A stretch of DNA of 64,000 bases, taken from contig NZ_CP072014.1 of NCBI RefSeq assembly GCF_017603825.1, forward strand, positions 3,100,001-3,164,000. The letters are read 5' to 3'. A model generated the notes under the pieces. The model did not search any database and had not been told where the DNA came from. It saw nothing but the letters and a program-made list of their open reading frames with translations. How positions within the stretch are numbered: the stretch's first letter is position 1; every line of letters starts with the position of its first letter. This DNA comes from Arthrobacter crystallopoietes (GTDB lineage Bacteria > Actinomycetota > Actinomycetes > Actinomycetales > Micrococcaceae). This document shows positions 1 to 8,371 of this stretch, piece after piece. Made by a program: the position numbers and the translations under genes.

Positions 1-1
1 C

Positions 2-364
2 TGGGGCGAGATGATCGCCTCCGTGCTGGTGCCCGCTCTGCTGGTGGGCGTCTCCATCACCTACATCAAGATCGACGAGGTCCTCTCCTCAATGAATAAT
101 CCGGTGTTCATCGTGCTGACCATCGCCACGGTCATCGTCGCCACACTCTCCTCCGGCTTCCTCGGCTGGCTGGTGAAATTCCACTTCGTCGAGGCGGCGA
201 TCACGCCCGGCCTGGTGATGGCGGACACCGGCGGATCCGGCGACGTGTCCGTGCTCTCCGCGGCCAACCGCATGCACCTCATGCCGTTCGCGGCGCTGAC
301 CAACCGGGTCGGCGGGGCGTTGGTCCTGTTCGTGACCGCCCTGCTGGTCCCGTTCATGGGCTGA
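2..364 (+). CDS. 2-hydroxycarboxylate transporter family protein (CitS/MalP type), C-terminal part
   Basis: This is the 3' end of a secondary transporter; the frame is open to the left edge, so the start lies outside the window. About 120 residues are visible: two or three hydrophobic segments and the family's C-terminal signature, DTGGSGDVSVLSAANRM (about nt 224-274), which in CitS-like sodium symporters lies near the last re-entrant loop and helix. The family imports citrate, malate or related 2-hydroxycarboxylates with Na+ or H+. The exact substrate cannot be told from this fragment. The next gene is convergent, and 21 nt separate the two stops. Confidence 0.85.
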   Translation, partial: WGEMIASVLVPALLVGVSITYIKIDEVLSSMNNPVFIVLTIATVIVATLSSGFLGWLVKFHFVEAAITPGLVMADTGGSGDVSVLSAANRMHLMPFAALTNRVGGALVLFVTALLVPFMG

Positions 365-385
365 CAAGAGTCCTTTGCTCGCGGC

Positions 386-1051
386 CTAATGGTGAGCGGC
401 CAGGAACGCCGCGGCAGGTTCCGCCAGGGAAGCGCCGATCTGGTCGGCGCTGCGCTTCAAGCCCGCGACCTCGAAGGAATGGCCGCCGCCCTCCAGCCAC
501 TGAAGCGCAGCAGTCGCGCCGATGCGGGAAACAACGGTTTCAAGGAGTTCAGGTGTGGCGAACGGATCGCGGGTCCCTTGGAGGAAAAGCATTGGCAGGG
601 TCAGCCCGTAGAGATGCTCGTCGCGGAGCTTCTCCGGCCTACCCGGCGGATGCAGCGGGTAGCCAAGGTAGACCAGTCCTGCTGCAGGCATACCTTCGGC
701 AACGGCCATTGAGGCCATGCGCCCGCCGAAGGATTTGCCGGCGGCCCACACGGGCTCGCCGTGCGATTCCGCGGCGGCAAAGTCCATGGCGGCACGCCAG
801 GCGGCGATTGCGGCCGGCGGGCGGTCCGGAAACTTCCTGCCTGCCTCGCGGTAGGGGAAGTTGAAGCGCAAGGTAGCTACGCCGTCGTCATTCAATGCCC
901 GGGTGAAGCCCAGCAGGAACGGATGTTCCATGCCGGCGCCCGCCCCGTGGGCAACGACCATTGTGGCCAGCGGGTTCTCGGGCCGGGCATAGACGCCCGA
1001 GACTGGTGTCTCGCCGACGGGGATGCTGACGGGGGTTTCGGAGGTGGCCAT
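386..1051 (-). CDS. alpha/beta hydrolase of the KANL3/Tex30 (dienelactone hydrolase-like) family
   Basis: A 221-residue soluble hydrolase. The oxyanion region is HGAGAG (35-40) and the nucleophile elbow is GKSFGG (105-110). A triad can be proposed as Ser107, Asp162 (in GTRDPF) and His191 (in GGGHSF). The family is widespread but its substrates are mostly unknown, so only a general esterase or hydrolase role is justified. The ATG at 1051 has no clear Shine-Dalgarno site. An imperfect -10-like hexamer (CATGAT) lies 6 nt upstream on the minus strand, so the mRNA may be leaderless like others in this window. Confidence 0.8.
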   Translation of the reverse strand: MATSETPVSIPVGETPVSGVYARPENPLATMVVAHGAGAGMEHPFLLGFTRALNDDGVATLRFNFPYREAGRKFPDRPPAAIAAWRAAMDFAAAESHGEPVWAAGKSFGGRMASMAVAEGMPAAGLVYLGYPLHPPGRPEKLRDEHLYGLTLPMLFLQGTRDPFATPELLETVVSRIGATAALQWLEGGGHSFEVAGLKRSADQIGASLAEPAAAFLAAHH

Positions 1052-1171
1052 GTATCCATCATGCTGGATGCGCCGCCCAACCCTTGCCGTTTCCGCTGCC
1101 GCGGGTGTCGAATCTAATCACAGGCAATGGGGCAGAGGTGTCTGGGGTTAGGTGAGGGCAGGGGAGATGTC

Positions 1172-3352
1172 ATGTCGGTAAAAGGCACAAACGGTCCGGG
1201 GAAGGGGCCCGGGCGCGCCGGGACGGCGCTGCGGCGGTCGGACGGGTCCACTGCGATGCACGCCGAGCGGCCGGAGGAGATCCGCAATGTCGCACTGGTG
1301 GGGCATTCGGGGGCAGGGAAGACGATGCTCGCCGAGGCATTGCTGGCTGCCACCGGTGCCATCGCCAGGATGGGTTCCATTGCCGACGGGACGACGGTCA
1401 GCGACTCGGACCCCGCGGAGATCCACCAGCAGCGGTCGGTGGCTCTGTCCGTGGTTCCGGTGGTTTTCAGCGACGTCAAAGTGAACCTGCTCGACACGCC
1501 CGGCTACGCGGACTTCATCGGCGAGCTGCGGGCCGGGCTGCGCGCTGCGGATGCTGTGCTGTTCGTGGTTTCGGCCGTGGACGATATCGATGCTGCCACC
1601 ATCGCACTGTGGAAAGAGTGCGAAGAAGCCGCTATGCCCCGGGCAGTGGCGATCAGCCGGCTGGATCATCCCCGGGCCGATTACTCCCGGGCGCTCGCAG
1701 CTGCCCAGCAGGCATTCGGCGATGCCGTTATGCCGCTCTACCTCCCGGTGGGGGCTGGCGAAACGTTCACGGGATTGCACGGGCTGCTCTCGGGCATGGT
1801 GTCGGAATACCCGGCCGGGGAGCTGCAGCCTGTCCAACGTGCCGCGACCGAGGACGAACTTGCCGCGGCGGAATCCGCCCGAGGTGCGCTGATCGAGGGG
1901 ATCATCGCCGAGAGCGAGGACGAGACGCTGATGGACCGCTATCTCGGTGGTGAGCAGATCGCCGAGGAAACCCTGGTCGCGGATTTGGAGACCGCCGTGG
2001 TCCGTGGTTCCTTCTTTCCGGTCATTCCGGCTTCCGCTGAAACGGGCGTGGGCACGGCCGAGCTGCTGCGGGTGCTCGTCCAGGCTTTCCCCTCGCCGGT
2101 TGAACGCGAGCTGCCGGCGGTGATGAACCTCTATGGGAAGCCGGCCCGGGCGCTGAACTGCGACCCTGCGGGTCCGCTCGCGGGCGAGGTGGTGCGGACC
2201 AGCACTGATCCGTTTCTGGGCCGGGTCTGCCTGGTGCGCTTATTCTCCGGTACTTTACGCGAGGACACTGCTGTCCACGTGAGCGGGCACGGTCTGGCCG
2301 AGCGAGGCCACCAGGACCATGACAGCGACGAGCGGGTCACGCATCTGCACGCTCCGGTCGGGTCGGCATTGCAGGCCGTGCCGTTTGCCGTGGCGGGGGA
2401 TATCTGCGCGCTGACCAAGGTCGGCAATGCCGAAACCAGCGACACGATCTCGGCCAAGGACACGCCGTTGCTGATCGAACCGTGGTCCATGCCGGAACCG
2501 CTGCTGCCGGTGGCGGTCGAAGCCGCGTCGCACGCTGATGAAGACGCCCTTGCCCGCAGCCTGGCGAAGGTGGCATCGGGGGATCCGACGCTGCGGGTCG
2601 AGCGCAACGCCGAGACCGGCCAACTGGTGCTGTGGTGTATGGGTGAAGCCCACGCGGACGTGGTGTTGTGGAGGCTGGCCGACCAGGGCGTCCAGCTGCA
2701 GACGGTCAACGTCATCACGCCGCTGCGGGAGACCTTCGCCGAGCCTGCCAAGGGGCATGGGCGGTACGTCAAGCAGTCCGGCGGCCACGGGCAGTTCGCC
2801 ATCTGCGACATAGAAGTCGAACCCCTCGGACGCGGAGCAGGGTTCGAATTTGTCGACAGGGTCGTCGGTGGCGCCATTCCCGGGCAGTTCATCGGGTCGG
2901 TGGAGAAAGGACTTAGGGCACAGCTGCTCAAGGGCGTTTCCGCGGGGTTTCCGGTTGTGGACATCCGCGTGACGCTGGTGGGCGGCAAGGCGCACAGCGT
3001 CGACTCCTCGGATGCCGCCTTCCAGTCCGCCGGGGCGCTGGCCTTGCGGGAGGCTGCTGCGGCGGCACGCATTCAGCTGCTGGAACCGGTGTCCGCTGTG
3101 ACCGTCATGGTGCCGGACGAATACGTCGGCGCAGTGCTCAGCGACTTGTCTTCCCGCCGCGGCCGGGTGACAGGAACGACGTCGGTGGGCGGCGACCGTA
3201 CTGAAATCAGCGCCGAAGTGCCGGACGAGGAATTACTGCGGTACGCCATCCAACTGCGCTCGCTGACCGCAGGCACCGGCAGCTTCCGGCGCGACTACCT
3301 GCGGCACGAGCCGGTGCCTTCCAATGTGACGCCGGCAGCTGTGGGCGCCTAG
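1172..3352 (+). CDS. elongation factor G-like protein (EF-G2/FusA2 type)
   Basis: A 726-residue paralogue of translational GTPase EF-G with all five domains: G domain (about 40-310), domain II, and domains III-V ending near residue 710. The P-loop GHSGAGKT (44-51) and the G3 box DTPGYADF are intact. Two other elements are not. The switch I segment normally reading RGIT is RSVA, so the Mg2+-binding Thr is absent, and the NKxD base-recognition box reads SRLD. Such EF-G2 proteins coexist with a canonical fusA, and their role is poorly defined. The start at 1172 is chosen because AGGGGAG lies 6-7 nt upstream; an in-frame ATG at 1127 has none. It converges on the YciO gene. Confidence 0.85.
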   Translation: MSVKGTNGPGKGPGRAGTALRRSDGSTAMHAERPEEIRNVALVGHSGAGKTMLAEALLAATGAIARMGSIADGTTVSDSDPAEIHQQRSVALSVVPVVFSDVKVNLLDTPGYADFIGELRAGLRAADAVLFVVSAVDDIDAATIALWKECEEAAMPRAVAISRLDHPRADYSRALAAAQQAFGDAVMPLYLPVGAGETFTGLHGLLSGMVSEYPAGELQPVQRAATEDELAAAESARGALIEGIIAESEDETLMDRYLGGEQIAEETLVADLETAVVRGSFFPVIPASAETGVGTAELLRVLVQAFPSPVERELPAVMNLYGKPARALNCDPAGPLAGEVVRTSTDPFLGRVCLVRLFSGTLREDTAVHVSGHGLAERGHQDHDSDERVTHLHAPVGSALQAVPFAVAGDICALTKVGNAETSDTISAKDTPLLIEPWSMPEPLLPVAVEAASHADEDALARSLAKVASGDPTLRVERNAETGQLVLWCMGEAHADVVLWRLADQGVQLQTVNVITPLRETFAEPAKGHGRYVKQSGGHGQFAICDIEVEPLGRGAGFEFVDRVVGGAIPGQFIGSVEKGLRAQLLKGVSAGFPVVDIRVTLVGGKAHSVDSSDAAFQSAGALALREAAAAARIQLLEPVSAVTVMVPDEYVGAVLSDLSSRRGRVTGTTSVGGDRTEISAEVPDEELLRYAIQLRSLTAGTGSFRRDYLRHEPVPSNVTPAAVGA

Positions 3353-3357
3353 GACCC

Positions 3358-3978
3358 TTACTCGAACCGGGAGGGATCGCCCATGCCGCGACGGACAACC
3401 TCGGCACCGCCGCCCGAGAAGTCGATCACGGTGGTCGGCTCGGCACCGCAGTCCCCGGAGTCGACCACACCGTCGACCACGTGTTCCAGGCGTTCCTTGA
3501 TCTCCCACCCCTGCGTCAGCGGCTCCTCCTGGCCGGGAAGCAGCAACGTGCTGGAGAGCAGCGGTTCGTTGAGCTCGGCCAGGATGGCATGGACCACTTT
3601 GTTGTTGGGAATGCGGACTCCCACGGTCTTCTTCTTCGGATGCAGCAGCCGGCGCGGAACTTCCTTTGTCGCCGGCAGGATGAAGGTATAGCTGCCCGGT
3701 GTGACCGACTTGATGCTGCGGAAGACGTCATTGTCGATCAGGACGAATTGACCGAGCTGGGAAAAATCCTTGCAGACCAGGGTGAAGTGATGCTTGTCAT
3801 CAAGTTGGCGGATGGTGCGGATCCGCTCCAGCGCCTGCTTGTTGCCCAATTGCGCGCCCAGCGCATAACAGGAATCCGTGGGGTATGCGATCAGCCCTCC
3901 CGACTGCACCAGGTCGACGATCTGCCCAACGGTGCGCGGCTGGGGGTCCTCAGGATGAACATCAAAGTATCTGGCCAT
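3358..3978 (-). CDS. Sua5/YciO/YrdC family protein (YciO subgroup)
   Basis: A 206-residue protein matching E. coli YciO in length and pattern. The N-terminal half has the family's nucleotide-binding signature GGLIAYPTDSCYALG (about 28-42), followed by KHHFTLVCKD. YrdC/Sua5 members make threonylcarbamoyl-AMP for the tRNA t6A modification. YciO members share the fold but are usually a second, less active copy whose role is not settled. Because a separate YrdC/Sua5 is expected elsewhere in the genome, I do not assign t6A synthesis firmly. The ATG at 3978 is preceded by a leaderless-type -10 (TAAGCT) with a 6-nt gap. Confidence 0.82.
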   Translation of the reverse strand: MARYFDVHPEDPQPRTVGQIVDLVQSGGLIAYPTDSCYALGAQLGNKQALERIRTIRQLDDKHHFTLVCKDFSQLGQFVLIDNDVFRSIKSVTPGSYTFILPATKEVPRRLLHPKKKTVGVRIPNNKVVHAILAELNEPLLSSTLLLPGQEEPLTQGWEIKERLEHVVDGVVDSGDCGAEPTTVIDFSGGGAEVVRRGMGDPSRFE

Positions 3979-3984
3979 GGAACG

Positions 3985-3990
3985 AGCTTA
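3985..3990 (-). promoter_or_regulatory. leaderless -10 element of the yciO-like gene
   Basis: The minus strand reads TAAGCT, then 6 nt, then the ATG at 3978. No Shine-Dalgarno site is present, and a transcript from this hexamer would begin at or beside the start codon. Confidence 0.55.
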
Positions 3991-4049
3991 CGGACCAAGG
4001 CCGGCAGATGCACTCGCCGGAAGTGGGTGACGGCCGCTGTGGTTGTCGG

Positions 4050-4055
4050 TATGTT
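4050..4055 (+). promoter_or_regulatory. leaderless -10 element of the LigD-type polymerase gene
   Basis: TATGTT lies 6 nt before the ATG at 4062, with no Shine-Dalgarno site. This supports 4062 over the in-frame ATG at 3885, which would run deep into the divergent gene. Confidence 0.55.
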
Positions 4056-4061
4056 GTTCCC

Positions 4062-5084
4062 ATGGCCAGCGAAGCAACGACGCTCATCGTTAAGGGACCC
4101 CACGGCGAGCGGGATATGCGCATTTCCAGTCCCAGCAGAGTGTTATGGCCCGAACTGGGCCTGACGAAGCTGGACCTCGCCCGTTACATCGCCGACGTGG
4201 GCGAGGCATTCGTCGCCGCAAACGGGGACCGGCCCGTCTCCCTCCAACGGTATCCGGAGGGGATCGACGGCGAAATGTTCTTTTCCAAGAACCCGCCCAA
4301 GGGTGCGCCCGAATTCGTACGGTCCGTGAAGGTGGTCTACCCCAGCGCCAGATCGCACCCCCAGCTGGTCATCGATGAACCAGCCGCCGCCGTCTGGGCC
4401 GTGCAGATGAACACGATCGTCTTCCACCCCTGGCCCTCGCGCGCCGGGAACTCGGACAATCCCGACCAGCTGCGCATCGACCTCGACCCGCAACCCGGGA
4501 CCGACTTTGACGACGCCGTTCCCGCGGCCCTGGAACTTCGATCGGTACTCGCCGAAGCCGGACTGACCGCCTTCATCAAGACGTCAGGCAACCGTGGGCT
4601 GCACGTGTTCGCGCCGATCGAACCTACCCGCGAATTCCTGGACGTCCGCCACGCCGTGATAGCGGCCGCCCGCGAGCTAGAACGCCGCATGCCACAGCAG
4701 ATCACCACCAACTGGTGGAAGGAAGAACGCGGAGAACGGGTCTTTGTGGACTTCAACCAGGCCAACCGGGACCGGACCATGGCCGGTGCCTACAGTCCGC
4801 GGGCCTTGGCCCATGCCCCCGTTTCCTGTCCACTTGAGTGGGACGAGCTGGAAACGGCGGACCCGAAGCAATTCACTATCGCCACGGTGCCTGACCGGCT
4901 CAGAACCATCGGCGATCCGTGGGCGGACATGCACGCCAGTCCCGGCACCATCGACGTGCTCCTGAAATGGTGGGAACGGGATCTGGCGGCAGGGCTCGGT
5001 GAGATGCCGTTCCCGCCCGATTACCCGAAGATGCCGGGTGAGCCGCCGCGGGTACAGCCGAGCCGGGCGAAGAAGACGAGCTAG
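4062..5084 (+). CDS. LigD polymerase-domain protein (primase-like NHEJ polymerase), stand-alone
   Basis: A 340-residue protein of the archaeo-eukaryotic primase superfamily, equivalent to the polymerase domain of LigD. The catalytic acidic pair DLD is at 140-142 in RIDLDPQPG. The upstream HPWPSR (122-127) and the later GLHVFAP and FVDFNQANRDRTMAG segments are also characteristic. These polymerases add nucleotides, often ribonucleotides, at broken ends during Ku-dependent end joining. No ligase or phosphoesterase domain is fused, and no ku or ligase gene is in the window, so partners would be encoded elsewhere. It is followed 11 nt later by the glutamine synthetase-like gene, which is probably unrelated in function. 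Confidence 0.85.
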   Translation: MASEATTLIVKGPHGERDMRISSPSRVLWPELGLTKLDLARYIADVGEAFVAANGDRPVSLQRYPEGIDGEMFFSKNPPKGAPEFVRSVKVVYPSARSHPQLVIDEPAAAVWAVQMNTIVFHPWPSRAGNSDNPDQLRIDLDPQPGTDFDDAVPAALELRSVLAEAGLTAFIKTSGNRGLHVFAPIEPTREFLDVRHAVIAAARELERRMPQQITTNWWKEERGERVFVDFNQANRDRTMAGAYSPRALAHAPVSCPLEWDELETADPKQFTIATVPDRLRTIGDPWADMHASPGTIDVLLKWWERDLAAGLGEMPFPPDYPKMPGEPPRVQPSRAKKTS

Positions 5085-5095
5085 AGGCGTTCGGG

Positions 5096-6403
5096 ATGGT
5101 TGCGAACGAGCTGGCGTTCATTGCAACGAACGATCTGTGCGCGACCACCCGGGGCCGTTCGATGCCCTTGCCGGAACTGGATATGGAAACAGGCTGTGGC
5201 TGGGTTCCGGCGAATCTGGGCGTTCATGCCTTCGGGCAAATAGCCCGGGACAGTCCGTTCGATGCCACCGGTGATCTGCGGTTGATGCCAGACGAGCGCT
5301 CGCTCACACGGTTCGACGGGATACCGGGCAGACCGCCCATCACTGTGCTTCTTGCTGATATCACCCACCTGGACGGCTCCGAGTGGTCCTGTTGCCCGCG
5401 CACCTTCCTGCGACGCGCCATCAGGGACCTCAGGGAGGAAACCGGACTGAGCGTTTTTGGCGCGTTCGAGCACGAATTCATGCTGGTGGCCGACGACGCG
5501 CCGGAACCGCCCCTGTCCCTGCAGGCCATGCTCCGGGCCGAACCGTTGGGGACCGAACTGGTGGGAATCCTCGCGGCTGCCGGGCTGCAGCCTGAGAACT
5601 GGCTCGCGGAGTACGGCGCCCACCAGTACAAGATCACGGTCAAGGCCAGCGATGCCCTGACCGCCGCCGACCGTGCGGTGCTGCTGCGTGACATCGTTCG
5701 GAATCTTTTCCACGCGGTTGGCAAGCATGCCAGCTTTGCGCCGCTGCTGGATCCGGACAGGGTGGGAAATGGGGTCCATGTCCATTTCAGCCTGAGGGAC
5801 CTGGACGGTAGGCCCGTGATGCATGACATCACCCGGCCAGGCGGTCTATCGGCAGCCGCCGGGGCCTTCGCAGCCGGAATCATCCGCCATGCCCCGGCGA
5901 TCGTCGCCTTCACCGCCGCCAGTGAAGTCTCCTACCTGCGGCTGGCACCCAACCGTTGGTCTGCCACGCACGCTTTTCTGGGCAACCACAACCGCGAAGC
6001 CATGATACGGGTGTGCCCCACCATCCAGACGGGTGGGCGGACGCCGACGTTCCAACTGAACCTCGAGTTCCGGGCCGGAGACGCAACCGGCAACCCCTGG
6101 CTTGTCTTGGGGCTGCTGATCCGGGCCGGATTGGAGGGAATCCGGCAAGGACTGGAAGCACCCGCCGTCCTGGACCGCCCGGTGCAAGAGTTCAGCGACA
6201 AGCAGCTGACGGCCGCAGGTATCGCACGGCTGCCGGCGTCGCTGCCGGAAGCATTGCAGCATCTCGGCTCGGACCAGGTTGTCCGTAAATGGTTTTCCGA
6301 AGACTTCCTGAAGGTATTCCACGCCGTCCGGGAGGATGAACTCCGCCTGCTCGACGGCCTGGACCCGGCAGCAAAGTGCAAGTTATACGCCGATGTCTAT
6401 TGA
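5096..6403 (+). CDS. glutamine synthetase family protein (gamma-glutamyl-amine ligase-like)
   Basis: A 435-residue glutamine synthetase-fold enzyme. Recognisable segments are FEHEFML (metal-binding E-x-E), GAHQYKITV, GNGVHVHFSL (ammonium/metal-site loop), NRWSATHAF and NREAMIRV (ATP and substrate Arg). It is shorter and more divergent than housekeeping GlnA. It resembles the catabolic ligases that condense glutamate with amines, often encoded beside an amidohydrolase as in fungal FluG. That pairing is visible here: a truncated amidohydrolase frame begins at 6393 and overlaps its 3' end by 11 nt. The amine substrate cannot be read from the sequence. A weak GAGGCG upstream may serve as ribosome-binding site. 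Confidence 0.8.
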   Translation: MVANELAFIATNDLCATTRGRSMPLPELDMETGCGWVPANLGVHAFGQIARDSPFDATGDLRLMPDERSLTRFDGIPGRPPITVLLADITHLDGSEWSCCPRTFLRRAIRDLREETGLSVFGAFEHEFMLVADDAPEPPLSLQAMLRAEPLGTELVGILAAAGLQPENWLAEYGAHQYKITVKASDALTAADRAVLLRDIVRNLFHAVGKHASFAPLLDPDRVGNGVHVHFSLRDLDGRPVMHDITRPGGLSAAAGAFAAGIIRHAPAIVAFTAASEVSYLRLAPNRWSATHAFLGNHNREAMIRVCPTIQTGGRTPTFQLNLEFRAGDATGNPWLVLGLLIRAGLEGIRQGLEAPAVLDRPVQEFSDKQLTAAGIARLPASLPEALQHLGSDQVVRKWFSEDFLKVFHAVREDELRLLDGLDPAAKCKLYADVY

Positions 6404-6629
6404 CCTGGGGGATGAGCCGGACGGCCATGCCCTGATGGACGGCGTACCGCTCATTGACCACCACTGCCATGGCGTTGTCAGCACTGACCTGGACCGGGTG
6501 TCCTTCGAAGCCCTGGTGACCGAATCGAACCGGCCCGCACCTCAGGGCACAACTACCTTCGACTCGCAGCTCGGCTTCGCCATCCGACGTTGGAGCGCGC
6601 CGGTGCTGGACCCGGAGCAGCTGTTATGA
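6393..6629 (+). pseudogene. amidohydrolase family protein, truncated N-terminal remnant
   Basis: Only 78 residues remain of what is normally a protein of about 350-400 residues. The segment GVPLIDHHCHGVVSTDL carries the amidohydrolase HxH metal-binding motif (His24 and His26) close to the N-terminus, as expected for this family. The frame stops at TGA 6627-6629, and the convergent NTF2-like gene occupies the DNA directly after it. The rest of the barrel and its other metal ligands are therefore missing. The ATG overlaps the glutamine synthetase-like gene by 11 nt, indicating a former coupled pair. A deletion is more likely than a simple frameshift because no continuation is visible downstream. 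Confidence 0.7.
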
Positions 6630-6983
6630 AGGGTTGCTCTGGTCCATCCACCACTCGGTGAAGGCTTGGGCCCTGCCCTCGGCCGTTAGCTTGATCACCC
6701 ACAGATTGCTGTAGGTCGGCCCGTCCCTGTAAACCGTGGTGCCCTGGATGATCGACACGTCCGGGGTGGAGACCAGTTCGGACCATTCGAAGGCCGTGTT
6801 GCCCGGCTCATCCTTCTTCTCCAGCCACCCGGCCACGATCTCCTCGTGTCCCCGCCACGGTTTTACCCACGGATCGGTCCGGTACTCGGCGTCTTCGGTG
6901 AACAGTGCGCGGATATCGTCCGGCTTATTCGATTCCCATGCCTGCCTATAGCCCGTGATCCATGCCTCAAGATTGCCGCTCAT
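6624..6983 (-). CDS. NTF2-like / SnoaL-like domain protein
   Basis: A 119-residue protein with the cone-shaped NTF2 fold pattern: an N-terminal helix (LEAWITGYRQAWES), the typical FTEDAEY segment and a C-terminal beta region with EWWM. Family members include steroid isomerases, polyketide cyclases and many proteins of unknown substrate. No catalytic residue set allows a specific call. The ATG at 6983 is preferred over an upstream frame start at 7127 because similarity begins here. Its stop codon abuts the stop of the truncated amidohydrolase, so this gene marks the right edge of that deletion. Confidence 0.75.
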   Translation of the reverse strand: MSGNLEAWITGYRQAWESNKPDDIRALFTEDAEYRTDPWVKPWRGHEEIVAGWLEKKDEPGNTAFEWSELVSTPDVSIIQGTTVYRDGPTYSNLWVIKLTAEGRAQAFTEWWMDQSNPS

Positions 6984-7065
6984 GGACCAGTTGTACTGCC
7001 CGCGGGTTCGCCCCACAAGCCCAAGGATCCGCCGCTTCGCTGACCTACGCCAGCCGGACCGGGGT

Positions 7066-7093
7066 TTGTCACCGCCCCGGCGGCATCTACAAT
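7066..7093 (+). promoter_or_regulatory. sigma70-type promoter of the phosphate transporter gene
   Basis: A TTGTCA -35 (7066-7071), a 16-bp spacer and a TACAAT -10 (7088-7093) lie about 55 nt before the ATG at 7148, giving a leader of roughly 45-50 nt. Confidence 0.5.
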
Positions 7094-7147
7094 CGGTAAG
7101 CGCCGCACCCGCAACTGAACCAATCACGACCCCCGGGTGAACGGCAG

Positions 7148-8371
7148 ATGAACTTTCCCGCTGACCAGATTGGGCACCAGGTGGATCTCACCTTAATGGT
7201 CGTGCTTGTCATAGCACTGGCCTTGTTCTTCGACTTTACGAACGGCTTCCACGACACGGCGAATGCGATGGCAACCCCCATTGCCACCGGTGCCATCAAA
7301 CCCAAGGCTGCGGTCCTGCTGGCGGCCATCCTGAACCTGGTGGGCGCCTTCCTGTCCACCGAAGTGGCGCAGACCATCTCCGGCGGGCTGATCAGGGAAG
7401 GCGATGGCGGAATCCAGATCAGCCCCGTCATGATCTTTGCCGGCCTGATCGGGGCCATTGTGTGGAACATGATCACGTGGCTGTTGGGGCTGCCCTCGAG
7501 CTCCTCGCACGCCCTGTTCGGCGGCCTGATCGGGGCCGCCATCGTCGGTGCCGGATTCGCCGCGGTGGACTACGGCGTCGTTGTCTCCAAACTCCTGCTT
7601 CCGGCCGTGCTCGCGCCGCTGATCGCCGGCACCGTGGCCTACCTGGGCACCAAGCTGGCGTACGCCATTACCCGGCGGCAGGGAAGTTCTGCTGCGCCCA
7701 AACGCGGCGGCTTCCGCTATGGACAGATCTTCTCGTCGTCGCTGGTGGCGCTGGCGCACGGCACCAACGATGCACAGAAAACCATGGGCGTCATTACCCT
7801 GGTGCTGATCGCCGGCGGCTTCCAGTCGGCCGGCAGCGGCCCGGTTTTCTGGGTGATTGCCGCCTGCGGCCTGGCCATCGCCTTGGGCACGTACTCCGGT
7901 GGCTGGCGGATCATCCGCACCATGGGCTCGGGGCTGACCGAGGTGAAGCCAGCGCAGGGTTTCGCCGCCGAGACCTCCACTGCGTCCGCCATTCTGGCGT
8001 CGTCGCACTTGGGTTTTGCGCTCTCCACCACGCAGGTGGCTTCCGGCTCGGTGATAGGTTCCGGGCTGGGACGCAAAGGGGCGAAGGTGCGCTGGAACAC
8101 CGCGGGCCGGATCGGTATCGGCTGGCTGCTGACCCTTCCTGCCGCCGGCGGCGTCGGTGCACTGGCTGCTTGGGTGGCCCACCTCGGCGTGGCGGGCATC
8201 ATCATCGACACAGTCGCGGGAATCCTGATCATCCTCGGAATGTACGTCGTTTCCCGACGGTCCAAGGTCGGCCATGACAACGCCATTAGCGACGTGGACC
8301 AGGCAGGCGAAGTAGTCAAGATCAAGCGCAAACGCAAGAAAAAGAAGGACCGGCTGGAGGCAGGACAATGA
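7148..8371 (+). CDS. inorganic phosphate transporter, PiT family
   Basis: A 407-residue membrane protein with the two inverted PiT signatures: FTNGFHDTANAMATP near residues 30-44 and AHGTNDAQKTMG near 203-214. Their Asn and Asp residues form the phosphate and cation sites. About ten hydrophobic segments are visible, and the C-terminus is strongly basic (KRKRKKKKDR). PiT proteins import metal-phosphate with H+ (or Na+ in some) at low affinity and are usually constitutive. No PhoU-like DUF47 partner, often encoded next to PiT, is seen. The small membrane gene downstream overlaps the stop by 4 nt (ATGA), so the two are probably translated together. Confidence 0.9.
   Translation: MNFPADQIGHQVDLTLMVVLVIALALFFDFTNGFHDTANAMATPIATGAIKPKAAVLLAAILNLVGAFLSTEVAQTISGGLIREGDGGIQISPVMIFAGLIGAIVWNMITWLLGLPSSSSHALFGGLIGAAIVGAGFAAVDYGVVVSKLLLPAVLAPLIAGTVAYLGTKLAYAITRRQGSSAAPKRGGFRYGQIFSSSLVALAHGTNDAQKTMGVITLVLIAGGFQSAGSGPVFWVIAACGLAIALGTYSGGWRIIRTMGSGLTEVKPAQGFAAETSTASAILASSHLGFALSTTQVASGSVIGSGLGRKGAKVRWNTAGRIGIGWLLTLPAAGGVGALAAWVAHLGVAGIIIDTVAGILIILGMYVVSRRSKVGHDNAISDVDQAGEVVKIKRKRKKKKDRLEAGQ

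Noticed and set aside
2131-3072. 313-codon minus-strand frame inside the EF-G-like gene
   Set aside because: Its Ser/Thr/Arg-rich composition and lack of motifs mark it as an antisense artefact.
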